The notes under the pieces: generated by a model
What the model was told of the DNA's origin: nothing
Seen by the model: the letters and a program-made list of their open reading frames with translations, nothing else
Databases searched by the model: none
Made by a program: the position numbers and the translations under genes
Shown here: one piece after another, positions 55,751-64,000 of the stretch
Position numbering within the stretch: the stretch's first letter is position 1
How the letters are laid out: every line of letters begins with the position of its first letter
Origin: Brevundimonas aveniformis DSM 17977
GTDB taxonomy: Bacteria; Pseudomonadota; Alphaproteobacteria; Caulobacterales; Caulobacteraceae
Assembly (NCBI RefSeq): GCF_000428765.1
Contig: NZ_AUAO01000002.1
Location: forward strand, 124,001 to 188,000
Length of the DNA stretch: 64,000 bases
Reading direction: 5' to 3'

Positions 55751-55810
55751 CGGCCGGCCGCTGGACACCACGCTTGCACCGTCTAACGTCCCCCTCGGGG
55801 AGGACGCACC

Positions 55811-57508
55811 ATGACAGACACCAGCCTTGAGGCCGGGCAGCCGGGCGTGGGCCGGGACGACCGGATGGTCATTCTGGCCTCGTCGGTCGGGACGGTGATC
55901 GAGTGGTACGACTTCTATCTGTACGGGTCGCTGGCGGCGATCATCACGGCCCAGTTCTTCTCAGGCGTGAACGAGACGACGGGCTATATTTTTGCACTGA
56001 TGGCGTTTGCGGCGGGGTTCGCGGTCCGGCCGTTCGGGGCGCTGGTGTTCGGGCGGCTGGGCGACCTGTGGGGGCGCAAGAACACCTTTCTGGTGACCAT
56101 GGCGCTGATGGGGCTGTCGACCTTCGTGGTCGGGCTGTTGCCGAGCTATGCGGCCATCGGGGTGGCGGCGCCGGTGATCCTGATCCTGATGCGGCTGATT
56201 CAGGGGCTGGCGCTGGGCGGCGAATACGGCGGGGCGGCGACCTATGTGGCCGAGCACGCGCCGACGGGGAAACGCGGCTTCTACACCTCCTTCATCCAGA
56301 TCACGGCGACAGCGGGGTTGTTGCTGAGTCTGGTGGTCATCCTGGGGGTGCGGACCTGGCTGGGCGAAGAGGCGTTCGCCGACTGGGGCTGGCGGATCCC
56401 GTTCCTGGTGTCGATCCTGCTCTTGGGCGTGTCGCTGTGGATCCGGTTGAAGCTGGCCGAGAGCCCCGCCTTCCAGCGGATGAAGGCCGAGGGCAAGGGG
56501 TCCAGGACGCCGCTGAAGGACAGTTTCGCGCGGTGGCCGAACCTGAGGCTGGTGCTGATCGCCTTGTTCGGTCTGGTCGCCGGTCAGGCGGTGGTCTGGT
56601 ACACGGGCCAGTTCTACGCCCTGTTCTTCCTGGAGAAGACGCTCAAGGTCGAGGCCCCGCTGGCCAACACCCTGATCGCCATCGCGCTGATCCTGGCGAC
56701 GCCCTTCTTCGTCTTCTGGGGCTGGCTGTCGGACAAGGTGGGGCGAAAGCCGATCATCCTGGCCGGCTGTCTGATTGCGGCGCTCAGCTATCAGCCGTTG
56801 TTCCACGCCCTGACCGGGGCGGCCAATCCGCAACTGGCGGAGGCGACGCGGACGGCCCCGGTGACGGTGCATGCCGATCCGGCGGACTGTTCGTTCCAGT
56901 TCGATCCCATCGGCCGGACCCAGTTCACCCGGTCCTGCGACCTGATACGCACCCACCTGTCGCGGGCGGGCGTCACCTATGACGTCGTCGACCTGCCCGC
57001 CGGATCGGTGGCCGAGGCGCATATCGGGGACCGGGTCATTCCCAGCTTCCACAGCGTCATTCTCGAGGACCAGATCGTCACAGCGCCTGCGGGAGCCATC
57101 AGGCGCGCTGTGTTCATTGAACGCAAGGCAGCCTTCGACGCCGAGTTGGGTGGGGCCCTGACGGAAGCCGGCTATCCCGCCTCGGCGGACAGTGAACGGG
57201 TCAACAGGCCGATGGTGGTCGGCATCCTGTTCCTGCTCGTGCTGTTCGTGACCATGGTCTACGGGCCGATCGCGGCGGCGCTGGTGGAGATGTTCCCGAC
57301 ATCGATCCGCTACACCTCGATGTCGCTGCCCTACCATATCGGCAACGGCTGGTTCGGCGGGTTCCTGCCGACCACGGCCTTCGCCATCGTGGCGGCGACG
57401 GGGAATGTCTATGCCGGCCTGTGGTACCCCATTGCCGTGGCGTTGCTGACGTTTGCGGTCGGCCTGTTCCTGGTCAAGGACCGACGCGACGTCGATCTGA
57501 TGGACTAG
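55811..57508 (+). CDS. MHS-type MFS transporter with a large soluble insertion
   Basis: A 565-residue inner-membrane transporter of the metabolite:proton symporter group (proline/betaine or dicarboxylate type). [40 protein letters not shown] and [19 protein letters not shown] are family signatures. Residues about 340-463 form a hydrophilic insertion ([16 protein letters not shown] to SERVNRPM) placed between the late membrane segments. It has no transmembrane character and two cysteines (ADCSF, RSCDL). The insertion makes the protein about 120 residues longer than ProP. Its stop overlaps the truA stop by 4 nt. Confidence 0.87.
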   Translation: MTDTSLEAGQPGVGRDDRMVILASSVGTVIEWYDFYLYGSLAAIITAQFFSGVNETTGYIFALMAFAAGFAVRPFGALVFGRLGDLWGRKNTFLVTMALMGLSTFVVGLLPSYAAIGVAAPVILILMRLIQGLALGGEYGGAATYVAEHAPTGKRGFYTSFIQITATAGLLLSLVVILGVRTWLGEEAFADWGWRIPFLVSILLLGVSLWIRLKLAESPAFQRMKAEGKGSRTPLKDSFARWPNLRLVLIALFGLVAGQAVVWYTGQFYALFFLEKTLKVEAPLANTLIAIALILATPFFVFWGWLSDKVGRKPIILAGCLIAALSYQPLFHALTGAANPQLAEATRTAPVTVHADPADCSFQFDPIGRTQFTRSCDLIRTHLSRAGVTYDVVDLPAGSVAEAHIGDRVIPSFHSVILEDQIVTAPAGAIRRAVFIERKAAFDAELGGALTEAGYPASADSERVNRPMVVGILFLLVLFVTMVYGPIAAALVEMFPTSIRYTSMSLPYHIGNGWFGGFLPTTAFAIVAATGNVYAGLWYPIAVALLTFAVGLFLVKDRRDVDLMD

Positions 57509-58245
57509 TAGCCCACGCCGGTCAGATACAGGCCGTGGGCCGGGGCGACGGGGCCGCAGGCCTTGCGGTCACGCGCGTCGAGCGCCGCCCTCACGTCCGC
57601 ACGGGTCCAGCGACCGGTGCCGACCTCAGCCAGGGTGCCGGTCATGGACCGGACCTGGCGGTGCAGGAAGGAGCGCGAGGCAAAGACCAGATGCACCTCT
57701 TCGCCGACCCGGCTGACGGTCGCCAGATCGAGCGTCTTGATCGGCGATTTCGCCTGACACTGGAGGTCGCGGAAGGTGGTGAAGTCGTGGTGGCCGACCA
57801 GCACCTGGGCGGCGTCGTGCATGGCCTCGACATCCAGCGGCTTTTTGACGTGCCAGACCTTGCCGCGCTCCAGGGCGGGCGGGGCCGGGCGATTGAGAAT
57901 GCGATAGAGGTAGCGGCGCTCGGTGGCGGAAAAGCGGGCGTGCCAGTCGCCCTCGGCCACCTGGGCGTCGAGCACTGAGACGGCCTCGTCGATCAGATGG
58001 GCGTTCAGGGCATTGAGGACGGTCCGGGCCGGCCAGTCCTTTTCCAAATCGGCGTGGACGACCTGGCCGGTGGCGTGGACGCCGGTGTCGGTGCGGCCCG
58101 CCGCCTGGAGGCGGATGCGCTCGCCGGAGAAGGCGAAGACCGCGGTTTCGACGGCTTCCTGAACCGAGGGCAGGCCGGGGCCTTGGGCCTGATAGCCATG
58201 GTAGCGGGTGCCGTCGTACTCGAGCGTCAGGCGATAGCGCGGCAT
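57505..58245 (-). CDS. truA: tRNA pseudouridine(38-40) synthase TruA
   Basis: A 246-residue enzyme that makes pseudouridine at positions 38-40 of the anticodon arm. The catalytic Asp lies in [17 protein letters not shown], and [16 protein letters not shown] begins the fold. It is the last gene of a def - small membrane protein - fmt - truA group; its start shares one base with the fmt stop. Confidence 0.94.
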   Translation of the reverse strand: MPRYRLTLEYDGTRYHGYQAQGPGLPSVQEAVETAVFAFSGERIRLQAAGRTDTGVHATGQVVHADLEKDWPARTVLNALNAHLIDEAVSVLDAQVAEGDWHARFSATERRYLYRILNRPAPPALERGKVWHVKKPLDVEAMHDAAQVLVGHHDFTTFRDLQCQAKSPIKTLDLATVSRVGEEVHLVFASRSFLHRQVRSMTGTLAEVGTGRWTRADVRAALDARDRKACGPVAPAHGLYLTGVGY

Positions 58246-59156
58246 CAGCCGACGACCCGACCGGCGGGGACGGGAAAGCCGCGAACGAACTCGTCCGCCG
58301 ACTGGCGGCCCTTGCCGTCACGCTGGACGGTGATGAGGCGCACGGCACCGGATCCGCAGGCGATCAGAAGCTGGTCATCCAGAGCCTGGCCGGGCGAGCC
58401 GGCGCCTTCGGCGACCCGTGACATCAGGGCCTTGCACCGCACGTCGTCGACCTCGAACCAGGCTCCGGGGAAGGGCGAAAGGCCGCGAATGTGGCGGTCG
58501 ATCTCGACGGCCGGGCGGGTCCAGTCGATACGCGCCTCGGCGGACTTGATCTTGCGGGCGTAGGTCGGCTCGCCGGCCTGGGGCGTTTCGATGGCATTGC
58601 CGCGTTCCAGAGCCCCGAGCGCGCGCGGCAGGAGGCCCGCGCCCAGCCGTGACAGGCGTTCGGACAGGCTGGCGGCGGTGTCGTCGGCGGTGATGGGTGT
58701 CTGCTCGGACAGCAGGACGTTGCCTTCGTCGAGCCCCTCGGTCATCCGCATGACCTGAACGCCGGTGACGGCGTCGCCGGCCATGAGGGCGCGCTGGATC
58801 GGGGCGGCGCCGCGCCAGCGGGGCAGGAGGCTGGCGTGGACGTTGAAACAGCCCAGTCGCGGGGCGTCGAGCACGGCGGACAGCAGGATCTGGCCATAGG
58901 CGACAACCACCGCCGCATCGAGGTCGAGCGCCCGAAAGGCGGCGATCTCGGCAGGGTCCTTCATCGAGGCGGGCGTGCGGACCGGCAGGCCCAGCCCTTC
59001 GGCAAAGGCGTGGACCGGCGAGGGCTGAAGTTGCTGGCCGCGACCGCGCGGCCTGGGCGGCTGGGAATAGACAGCGACGATCTCGTGGCCGGAGGCCACA
59101 AGCTCGGCCAGGGACGGCACGGCGAAGTCGGGGGTTCCCATGAAGGCGAGGCGCAT
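58245..59156 (-). CDS. fmt: Methionyl-tRNA formyltransferase
   Basis: Formylates initiator Met-tRNA using 10-formyl-THF. The 303-residue protein starts [40 protein letters not shown] contains the catalytic Asn and His, and [14 protein letters not shown] is conserved. It is translationally coupled to truA. Confidence 0.96.
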   Translation of the reverse strand: MRLAFMGTPDFAVPSLAELVASGHEIVAVYSQPPRPRGRGQQLQPSPVHAFAEGLGLPVRTPASMKDPAEIAAFRALDLDAAVVVAYGQILLSAVLDAPRLGCFNVHASLLPRWRGAAPIQRALMAGDAVTGVQVMRMTEGLDEGNVLLSEQTPITADDTAASLSERLSRLGAGLLPRALGALERGNAIETPQAGEPTYARKIKSAEARIDWTRPAVEIDRHIRGLSPFPGAWFEVDDVRCKALMSRVAEGAGSPGQALDDQLLIACGSGAVRLITVQRDGKGRQSADEFVRGFPVPAGRVVG

Positions 59157-59184
59157 GGGCGCGGGCTCTAACGGATGGGCCGGA

Positions 59185-59391
59185 TCAATACCAGCGCGTC
59201 TCGACCCCGCCGCCCTCGTCCCATTCGCCGCCGGCGTCGAGCGTGTCGTCGAAATCGAGCAGGCGATCGATCAGAATGCCGGCGGCGACGCCGACAAGGG
59301 CAAAGACCAGAATGGCCCCGACTCCGACGGCCCCCGCCGTCTCGGCCCGTGTCAGGCGACGGCGCGCCGGCAGGCGGTAACGGCGGCCCAT
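59185..59391 (-). CDS. Small single-span membrane protein in the def-fmt operon
   Basis: 68 residues starting at ATG 59391, which overlaps the def stop as TGATG. A basic N-terminus ([16 protein letters not shown]) is followed by one hydrophobic helix ([23 protein letters not shown]) and an acidic tail ([18 protein letters not shown]). The sequence predicts a cytosolic N-terminus by the positive-inside rule. No family was recognised. Confidence 0.65.
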   Translation of the reverse strand: MGRRYRLPARRRLTRAETAGAVGVGAILVFALVGVAAGILIDRLLDFDDTLDAGGEWDEGGGVETRWY

Positions 59392-59921
59392 CACGCGGCC
59401 GCCTTGGAACGCATGACCTTCTTCACCTTGGTCACGGCGCGATCGCGGCGCAGCCGCGAGAGATGATCAATGAACAAGACGCCCTCCAGATGGTCCATCT
59501 CGTGTTGGATGCAGGTGGCGAACAGGCCGTCGGCCTCTTCGGTGACGGGCTTGCCGTCATAGTCGAGATATTCGAGCGTCACCCGGACCGGGCGTTCGAC
59601 CTCGTCGAAATACTCCGGCACCGACAGACAGCCCTCTTCGTAGAGGCCGACCTCTTCCGAGCGCCAGGTGATCTTGGGATTGACGAAGTAGCGGGGCTGG
59701 GGCTCTTCGCCCTCGCGGGCCAAGTCCATGACGATGACCCGGACAGGCTCGCCGATCTGGACCGCCGCCAGGCCGATGCCGGGCGCGTCGTACATGGTTT
59801 CGAGCATGTCATCCATCAGGGCGCGCAAGGCGTCATCGACCGCCGCTACCTCTTTGGAGACGGTCTTGAGCACCGCCGTATCGGCGGGCGTGTCACAGGT
59901 CAAAATGCGGCGAATGGCCAT
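59391..59921 (-). CDS. def: Peptide deformylase
   Basis: Removes the formyl group from nascent proteins. [18 protein letters not shown] at 59921 gives 176 residues. The three PDF motifs are [18 protein letters not shown] and HEMDHLEG, with iron/zinc ligands Cys and two His. It starts the def - small protein - fmt - truA operon. Confidence 0.96.
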   Translation of the reverse strand: MAIRRILTCDTPADTAVLKTVSKEVAAVDDALRALMDDMLETMYDAPGIGLAAVQIGEPVRVIVMDLAREGEEPQPRYFVNPKITWRSEEVGLYEEGCLSVPEYFDEVERPVRVTLEYLDYDGKPVTEEADGLFATCIQHEMDHLEGVLFIDHLSRLRRDRAVTKVKKVMRSKAAA

Positions 59922-60031
59922 GATGTTCAGGTAGGCGGCGCATGGGGCGCGGTCAAGGCGGTGGCTGTCTTGACGCCATGACAAGAACGATGTTCGGTCA
60001 GGTGGCGGGGGCCATATTCAAAGGGGACGAC

Positions 60032-60547
60032 ATGGGACTGTTCGACTTCATGAGCGGATCGAAATCTGCGCCCGCAGGCGTGGCGCGCGTGTCGCCGCAG
60101 GAGCTGAAAACGCGGCTGCTGGGATTGAACCGCGAGACGGCCCCCTGGCACATTCGCGATGGTGCGGCCGAGGGGGTGGATCTGGTGGCGGAATGGCGGG
60201 TCGTCGATGCACGCTGGTACGAGATCTTCGCCAAGGCGGGCCTTCAGAAGGCGCATCAGGTGCTGATGAAGTTCGATCCGGCCAAGGGGGAGGTTCGCAG
60301 CGTCGACCGGGACTGGACGGTGGAATGGCGCGCAGGCGTGCCGAGCCTGAGCCTGACGGCAGAGGCCTTTCGCGGCCAGAAGGTCGAGGTGAGCTTCGGA
60401 ACCGCCTATGCCTTTCGCGAGGAGGACCTGACCTATGGCCAGGTCTATGAGTACCGGTTCAATTCTCAGGAGATGAAAGGCCCGTTGCGCGACGCGGCGC
60501 TGGCCGCGGGTTGGAGCTGGAAGGGCGTGGCCTTTTCCAAGCTATAA
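60032..60547 (+). CDS. Hypothetical cytosolic protein
   Basis: ATG 60032 follows aagggga and gives MGLFDFMSGSKSAPAG, a 171-residue protein. It is rich in Trp and charged residues (WRVVDARWYEIFAKAGLQKAHQVLMKFD, then a beta-rich second half). No motif was recognised. The next gene starts 7 nt after the stop, so the two likely form an operon. Confidence 0.6.
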   Translation: MGLFDFMSGSKSAPAGVARVSPQELKTRLLGLNRETAPWHIRDGAAEGVDLVAEWRVVDARWYEIFAKAGLQKAHQVLMKFDPAKGEVRSVDRDWTVEWRAGVPSLSLTAEAFRGQKVEVSFGTAYAFREEDLTYGQVYEYRFNSQEMKGPLRDAALAAGWSWKGVAFSKL

Positions 60548-60554
60548 GGGGGAC

Positions 60555-61283
60555 GTGACCGACCTCAATCTCGCCGCCTATCCGCATATGGGGATCGCCA
60601 ATCCGGTGTCGGAAGACGCTGTGAGCGCGATGCTGGAGCTGACCGGCCTTGAGCCTGGTGACCGGGCGGCTGAGCTGGGCTGTGGCAACGGGGCGCTGGC
60701 GCGCCTATTGGCCGGGTGGGGCCTGCGCGTGCTGGCGGTGGACCGCAGCGCCGCCATGGCAGGCCTGGCGCGGCGACGGATGGATGAGGCCGGATTGTCG
60801 AAGGCGGTCGAGGTCGTGGCCGGCGATGCCGCAGACGTGGCCGAGGCGCGCGGACCGTTCCGGCTGGTGGCGGCGGTCGGTACGACGAGGCTGGGCGATT
60901 TCGATCATCTGGCGGGATGGGTAGAGCCCGGCGGCTGGCTGCTGTGGGGGGATTTGTTCTTCAGGGGCGCGCCAGTGCCGGCCTTTGTCGCGGCGGGTCT
61001 GGACTATGACACGGACGCGGGTTGGCGGGCGCGGGGCCAGACGGCGGGGCTGGAACTGGTCGATACTCGGATCAGCGAAGAGGCCGACTGGGAGGCCTAT
61101 GTCACGGACCTGATAGCGGCGGTGGCCGCGTGGGGGCGTGAGAACCCCGACGACCCGCAACGCCCCGCCCTCGAGGCGCGGGCGCGGGCGTTGGCGACCA
61201 TGTACGGCCCGGCGGGGCGCGAGGCGCTCGGGTTTGGGCTTTATCTGTTTAGACGACCGGGGATGAAGACTGATGGGGGGTGA
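60555..61283 (+). CDS. Class I SAM-dependent methyltransferase
   Basis: A 242-residue protein from GTG 60555. The SAM motif AAELGCGNGALARLLAGWGLRVLAVDRS (about residues 35-62) and the PGGWLLWGDLFF strand fit a class I methyltransferase of the type with unknown small-molecule or protein substrate. Confidence 0.8.
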   Translation: MTDLNLAAYPHMGIANPVSEDAVSAMLELTGLEPGDRAAELGCGNGALARLLAGWGLRVLAVDRSAAMAGLARRRMDEAGLSKAVEVVAGDAADVAEARGPFRLVAAVGTTRLGDFDHLAGWVEPGGWLLWGDLFFRGAPVPAFVAAGLDYDTDAGWRARGQTAGLELVDTRISEEADWEAYVTDLIAAVAAWGRENPDDPQRPALEARARALATMYGPAGREALGFGLYLFRRPGMKTDGG

Positions 61284-61459
61284 CGGGTATTTCCGCCTTT
61301 GCCCCCGAGCTCGCCATTCTCGTGCATGACCTGAGGATCAAGGGTTGGGTTGAGCAGCCTAGCGAGGACGGGCTGAGCAACGATTTCGGTTTCCTTGAAG
61401 TGGTCTCGCTTCTCAAGGTAGAGAGAACGTGGGTATATGGAGTTGCGAGAGAGAACGGG

Positions 61460-62551
61460 ATGCCGAGGTCGGTCAATCTGTTTATCGTTGCGCTGTGCCT
61501 CGTTGGCCTGGTTACAGCCGCCCCTGACAGGGTCGCAGCTCAGCCCGGACCGACGATCACAGATCACGGAAGCGGTAATCAAACGATTGAGTATCATGAT
61601 CCCATCGATGTGAACGGAGATCACGATCCTCCCGGAAACTGGGGCAACCCAGGCGGGCCCGATGGCCCACGCTCTCCTAGCGAGAGCACGGGTCAGCCCG
61701 GGGGACCTGCCACCGCAACGATAGTTGTGAATGGCAACAACTTCCAGATTCATCAGGCCACGATGGACGATCTGCGTGAGATCATCTGGTACGATGAGAC
61801 AAATAGCGTCATCGCCCGGGTCGGTATGTACCTCGCCGGAATATTGACGTCCTGGGGGATACTCAACGGCGTTCCCAACAATTGGGGGGAGGTGATTGTC
61901 GGCCTGTCCGTCCCGTCGCCAGGTTCAGAAGATCTTGTTTTGTTCGTCCAGGGGGCCCAAGGCGTCGAACGCCACCTGAGAAATGAGAATTTGAAGGCCC
62001 TCGCATTGGGTCAGCTCCGAGCCCACAATCGCCGTGACGTGACGGGCGAACGCCTCTTCCGGTTGCTGCGAGATATGCTGCATCGCCCGCAGAATTATCG
62101 GAGGCCGAATTCGGAATTCAATTTTGGGCCGAGCTCGTACGTTCCGCCGTTGCCGGGCGAGGAGCTCATGTTCCTGAACCCCCCGGTGTTTCCAGCTAGG
62201 CCCTGCGATCAGGATCGATTGCGGGAGCTCGTGCTTGAGCTGGAGGCCTTAGGGGGAGCTACTTCGCGGCTCATCTGGGAAACGGATATCTATTATGCGG
62301 CGTCGGCTGACACGCCGCCGCCATTCCTGGTTTTCTCACTACGCGACTTTCATCTAGTGAATGCCGCTCTCATCATGGCCCCTGACGATTACCGTCCAAA
62401 TTTCACCAATACCATGCCGACACAATATACCATGCCGACACAATATTCGTTCGGCTGTACGCCTCAGTTTTGGGGAGTGCTGCAGTACTCTGCAGATATA
62501 GTTGGCCGACCGTTGCCATATGAACTTTCGTGGGTCCAGCCGTATCTCTAA
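61460..62551 (+). CDS. Secreted protein of unknown family, atypical composition
   Basis: The frame opens at 61280, but ATG 61460 begins a signal peptide (PRSVNLFIVALCLVGLVTAAPDRVAA) and gives 363 residues. The mature protein has a Pro/Gly-rich start (PGNWGNPGGPDGPRSP), a middle helical domain and C-terminal RPCDQDRLRELVLELEALGG. Base composition is clearly less GC-rich than neighbouring genes, and codon use is mixed, which suggests recent acquisition. An 18-bp tandem duplication near 62410-62445 encodes TMPTQY twice. No homologue was recognised. Confidence 0.55.
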   Translation: MPRSVNLFIVALCLVGLVTAAPDRVAAQPGPTITDHGSGNQTIEYHDPIDVNGDHDPPGNWGNPGGPDGPRSPSESTGQPGGPATATIVVNGNNFQIHQATMDDLREIIWYDETNSVIARVGMYLAGILTSWGILNGVPNNWGEVIVGLSVPSPGSEDLVLFVQGAQGVERHLRNENLKALALGQLRAHNRRDVTGERLFRLLRDMLHRPQNYRRPNSEFNFGPSSYVPPLPGEELMFLNPPVFPARPCDQDRLRELVLELEALGGATSRLIWETDIYYAASADTPPPFLVFSLRDFHLVNAALIMAPDDYRPNFTNTMPTQYTMPTQYSFGCTPQFWGVLQYSADIVGRPLPYELSWVQPYL

Positions 62552-62671
62552 CGCGCGTATCCGAGGCTAGGACATCGGGTTGAGGGGCTTATCCGGGAAG
62601 GGCTGAGCAGCCGGGTGCCCGGCCGTCGGGTCGAGCCCGAGGGCGACGGGGCGGTCTTCCACAAAGTTGAT

Positions 62672-62700
62672 GCGTGATGCGTGATGCGATAAAATGGGCC
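62672..62700 (+). promoter_or_regulatory. Candidate promoter/operator of the vapBC-like pair
   Basis: gtgatgc is repeated directly, and the sequence GATAAAAT lies just before the antitoxin start, with TTGATG about 16 nt further upstream. This could be an extended -10 promoter that the antitoxin represses. Confidence 0.35.
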
Positions 62701-62928
62701 ATGCGAACGACCCTGACCATCGATGATGACGTCCTCGCCGCCGCCCGCGCCATGGCGGAAGCCGAGAACAAGAGCCTGGGCCAGATCGTGTCAGAACTGG
62801 CGCGACGCTCGTTGCGCGGGCCGACGAAGGCCGCGACACGCCGAAACGGGCTGACGATCCTGCCGTCGCGAGGCGGGAAGAAGGTGACCCTCGAGCTGGT
62901 CAATCAGATCCGCGACGACGTCGAGTGA
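62701..62928 (+). CDS. vapB: RHH-type antitoxin (VapB-like)
   Basis: A 75-residue protein from ATG 62701. MRTTLTIDDDVLAAARAMAEAENKSLGQIVSELARRSL is a ribbon-helix-helix domain of the antitoxin type. The C-terminal 35 residues (LTILPSRGGKKVTLELV) probably bind the toxin. It overlaps the toxin gene by 4 nt (GTGA). Confidence 0.82.
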   Translation: MRTTLTIDDDVLAAARAMAEAENKSLGQIVSELARRSLRGPTKAATRRNGLTILPSRGGKKVTLELVNQIRDDVE

Positions 62929-63359
62929 GGTGTCTGCTCGACGTCAACGTGCTGCTGGCGTTGCTTGATGCCGACCACGTCCACCATGCGACAGCCCACG
63001 TCTGGTTCGAAAGGGAGGGGGCTGCCGGCTTTGCAACCTGCCCCATCGTCGAGAATGGCTTTCTGAGAATCATCAGCCATCCCAAGTACACAAACCCCGT
63101 CACCGGCCCGGACCAGGCGGCTCCACTGCTCGCGGATTTGCGACGGCACCCCGGCCACCAGTTCTGGGCCGACGATATAAGTCTGGCGGGTGCAAGCATC
63201 GTGGCGATCGACCGAATCCGCACGCCCGGTCAGGTGACCGACACCTACCTGTTGGCGCTTGCGGTTTGCAAAGGCGGGCGCCTGGCCACCCTGGACCGCC
63301 GCTTGTCGCCGGATGCGGTGGCCGGCGGCAAGAAGGCGCTGTGTCTGATCGCGCCCTGA
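62925..63359 (+). CDS. vapC: VapC-like PIN-domain toxin
   Basis: A 144-residue ribonuclease toxin from GTG 62925. The PIN-domain acidic residues are in LLDVNVLLALLDADHVHH (first Asp), ENGFLRIISHP (Glu), DTYLLALAV (Asp) and LATLDRRLS (Asp). With the upstream antitoxin it forms a type II toxin-antitoxin pair just before the flagellar genes fliQ-fliR. Confidence 0.87.
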   Translation: MRCLLDVNVLLALLDADHVHHATAHVWFEREGAAGFATCPIVENGFLRIISHPKYTNPVTGPDQAAPLLADLRRHPGHQFWADDISLAGASIVAIDRIRTPGQVTDTYLLALAVCKGGRLATLDRRLSPDAVAGGKKALCLIAP

Positions 63360-63428
63360 TCCCCATCCACACGCTTCATTAACCACGCGGTAGGCAAAAC
63401 TCGCCGGGTATCTGAGCGGAGTGAGTGC

Positions 63429-63692
63429 GTGAACGGGGTCGAGGTTCTGGACGTGGGGCGGGATGCCATCTGGCTGACCATCCAGCTGTGCGCGCCGGTG
63501 CTGATTGTGGGCCTGATCGTGGGCGTTCTGATCGGCCTGATGCAGGCCCTGACGCAGATTCAGGAAGCGACGCTGATCTTTGCGCCCAAGATCCTGGCGA
63601 TCTTTGTGGCTCTGGTGCTGTTCCTGCCGTTGATGGGGGCCATGCTGGGCAGCTTCTTCCAGCAGATCGCCGGTCGCATCGCAGGCATGTAG
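63429..63692 (+). CDS. fliQ: Flagellar export protein FliQ
   Basis: An 87-residue protein from GTG 63429 with two membrane helices (AIWLTIQLCAPVLIVGLIVGVLIGL and LAIFVALVLFLPLMGAML). It is part of the flagellar type III export gate with FliP and FliR. fliR follows immediately, its ATG sharing the G of the stop area (TAGATG). Confidence 0.93.
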   Translation: MNGVEVLDVGRDAIWLTIQLCAPVLIVGLIVGVLIGLMQALTQIQEATLIFAPKILAIFVALVLFLPLMGAMLGSFFQQIAGRIAGM

Positions 63693-64000
63693 ATGGAGCC
63701 GTATGCGGCCGCCGATGAGGTCTGGCGCGCGGCCCTGGTGTTCGCGCGGATTGGGGCCATCGTCCTTCTGATCCCCGGCATCGGCGAAAGCTATGTGCCG
63801 CCGCGCATCCGATTGTCGTTTGCCCTGCTGGTGACCCTGGCCCTGACGCCGGTGGTCAGTGAGGCCATGCCCGGCCTGCCGGCGACGATCAGTGGTATCG
63901 CCGGCTGGCTCATTCGCGAGATCATCGTCGGGCTGATGATCGGCTCGGTGTTGCGGCTGTTCCTGTCGGCCCTGGGGGTGGCGGGAGAGATTGTGTCGTT
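63693..64000 (+). CDS. fliR: Flagellar biosynthesis protein FliR, N-terminal part
   Basis: ATG 63693 follows the fliQ stop directly. The visible product begins MEPYAAADEVWRAALVFARIGAI and contains PGIGESYVPPRIRLSFALLVTLALTPV, a typical FliR N-terminus with several hydrophobic helices. The gene continues beyond the window. FliR is the third export-gate component. Confidence 0.9.
   Translation, partial: MEPYAAADEVWRAALVFARIGAIVLLIPGIGESYVPPRIRLSFALLVTLALTPVVSEAMPGLPATISGIAGWLIREIIVGLMIGSVLRLFLSALGVAGEIVS

Overview
The window is a chromosomal segment of a high-GC alphaproteobacterium, most likely a member of the Caulobacteraceae and plausibly Brevundimonas. This rests on uniformly GC-rich codon use, the ImuA-ImuB-DnaE2 mutasome behind a GAAC-N7-GAAC LexA-type operator, the tandem-domain dCTP deaminase, PHB genes (phaA, phaB, phaR), a TonB-dependent receptor of the type common in this family, a gene-transfer-agent-like terminase, and flagellar fliQ/fliR. 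No rRNA, tRNA or CRISPR array was recognised.

Layout. 1-10 kb: 3' part of addA, trxA, dcd, then the SOS mutagenesis operon imuA-imuB-dnaE2. 10-21 kb: a Gly/Tyr-rich secreted protein, a DUF885 metallopeptidase, a Kef-type antiporter, a LuxR-HTH membrane protein, xerD, aroK-aroB, an MliC-like lipoprotein, tadA, an rluB-type pseudouridine synthase and a CPBP protease. 21-31 kb: rsmD, a dienelactone-hydrolase gene broken by an in-frame stop, thiD, a dienoyl-CoA reductase operon, then phaB, an LAS-type peptidase and phaA. 31-37 kb: an HlyIII-type protein, phaR, a family-2 glycosyltransferase and polA. 37-45 kb: an accessory region. 45-60 kb: a TetR / TonB receptor / hydrolase locus, a flavoprotein, a large RTX protein, a RecQ-type helicase, an MFS transporter, and def-fmt-truA. 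60-64 kb: a methyltransferase, an atypical secreted protein, a VapBC-type toxin-antitoxin pair, fliQ and the start of fliR.

The most interesting locus is on the minus strand at 37.0-40.1 kb. It runs XRE repressor, ImmA/IrrE protease, a 107-residue ubiquitin-like protein ending AGG-VLCG, a JAB/JAMM isopeptidase and a 434-residue E1-like protein. The last three genes overlap at TGA/ATG or TAA/ATG. No E2 gene is visible. The E1 appears to have a degenerate Rossmann domain in front of an intact-looking adenylation domain, and its only cysteines after the nucleotide-binding loop form a zinc-type CxxC...CxxxC set. It looks like a compact ubiquitin-like modification system, possibly for defence, under an XRE/ImmA switch.

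The second notable theme is dispersed palindromic repeats that lie in frame inside genes: two copies in imuB, a different element with a perfect 30-bp inverted repeat in dnaE2, and one copy in a terminase fragment. Related copies lie between genes. Many convergent gene pairs end with stop codons overlapping by 4 nt.
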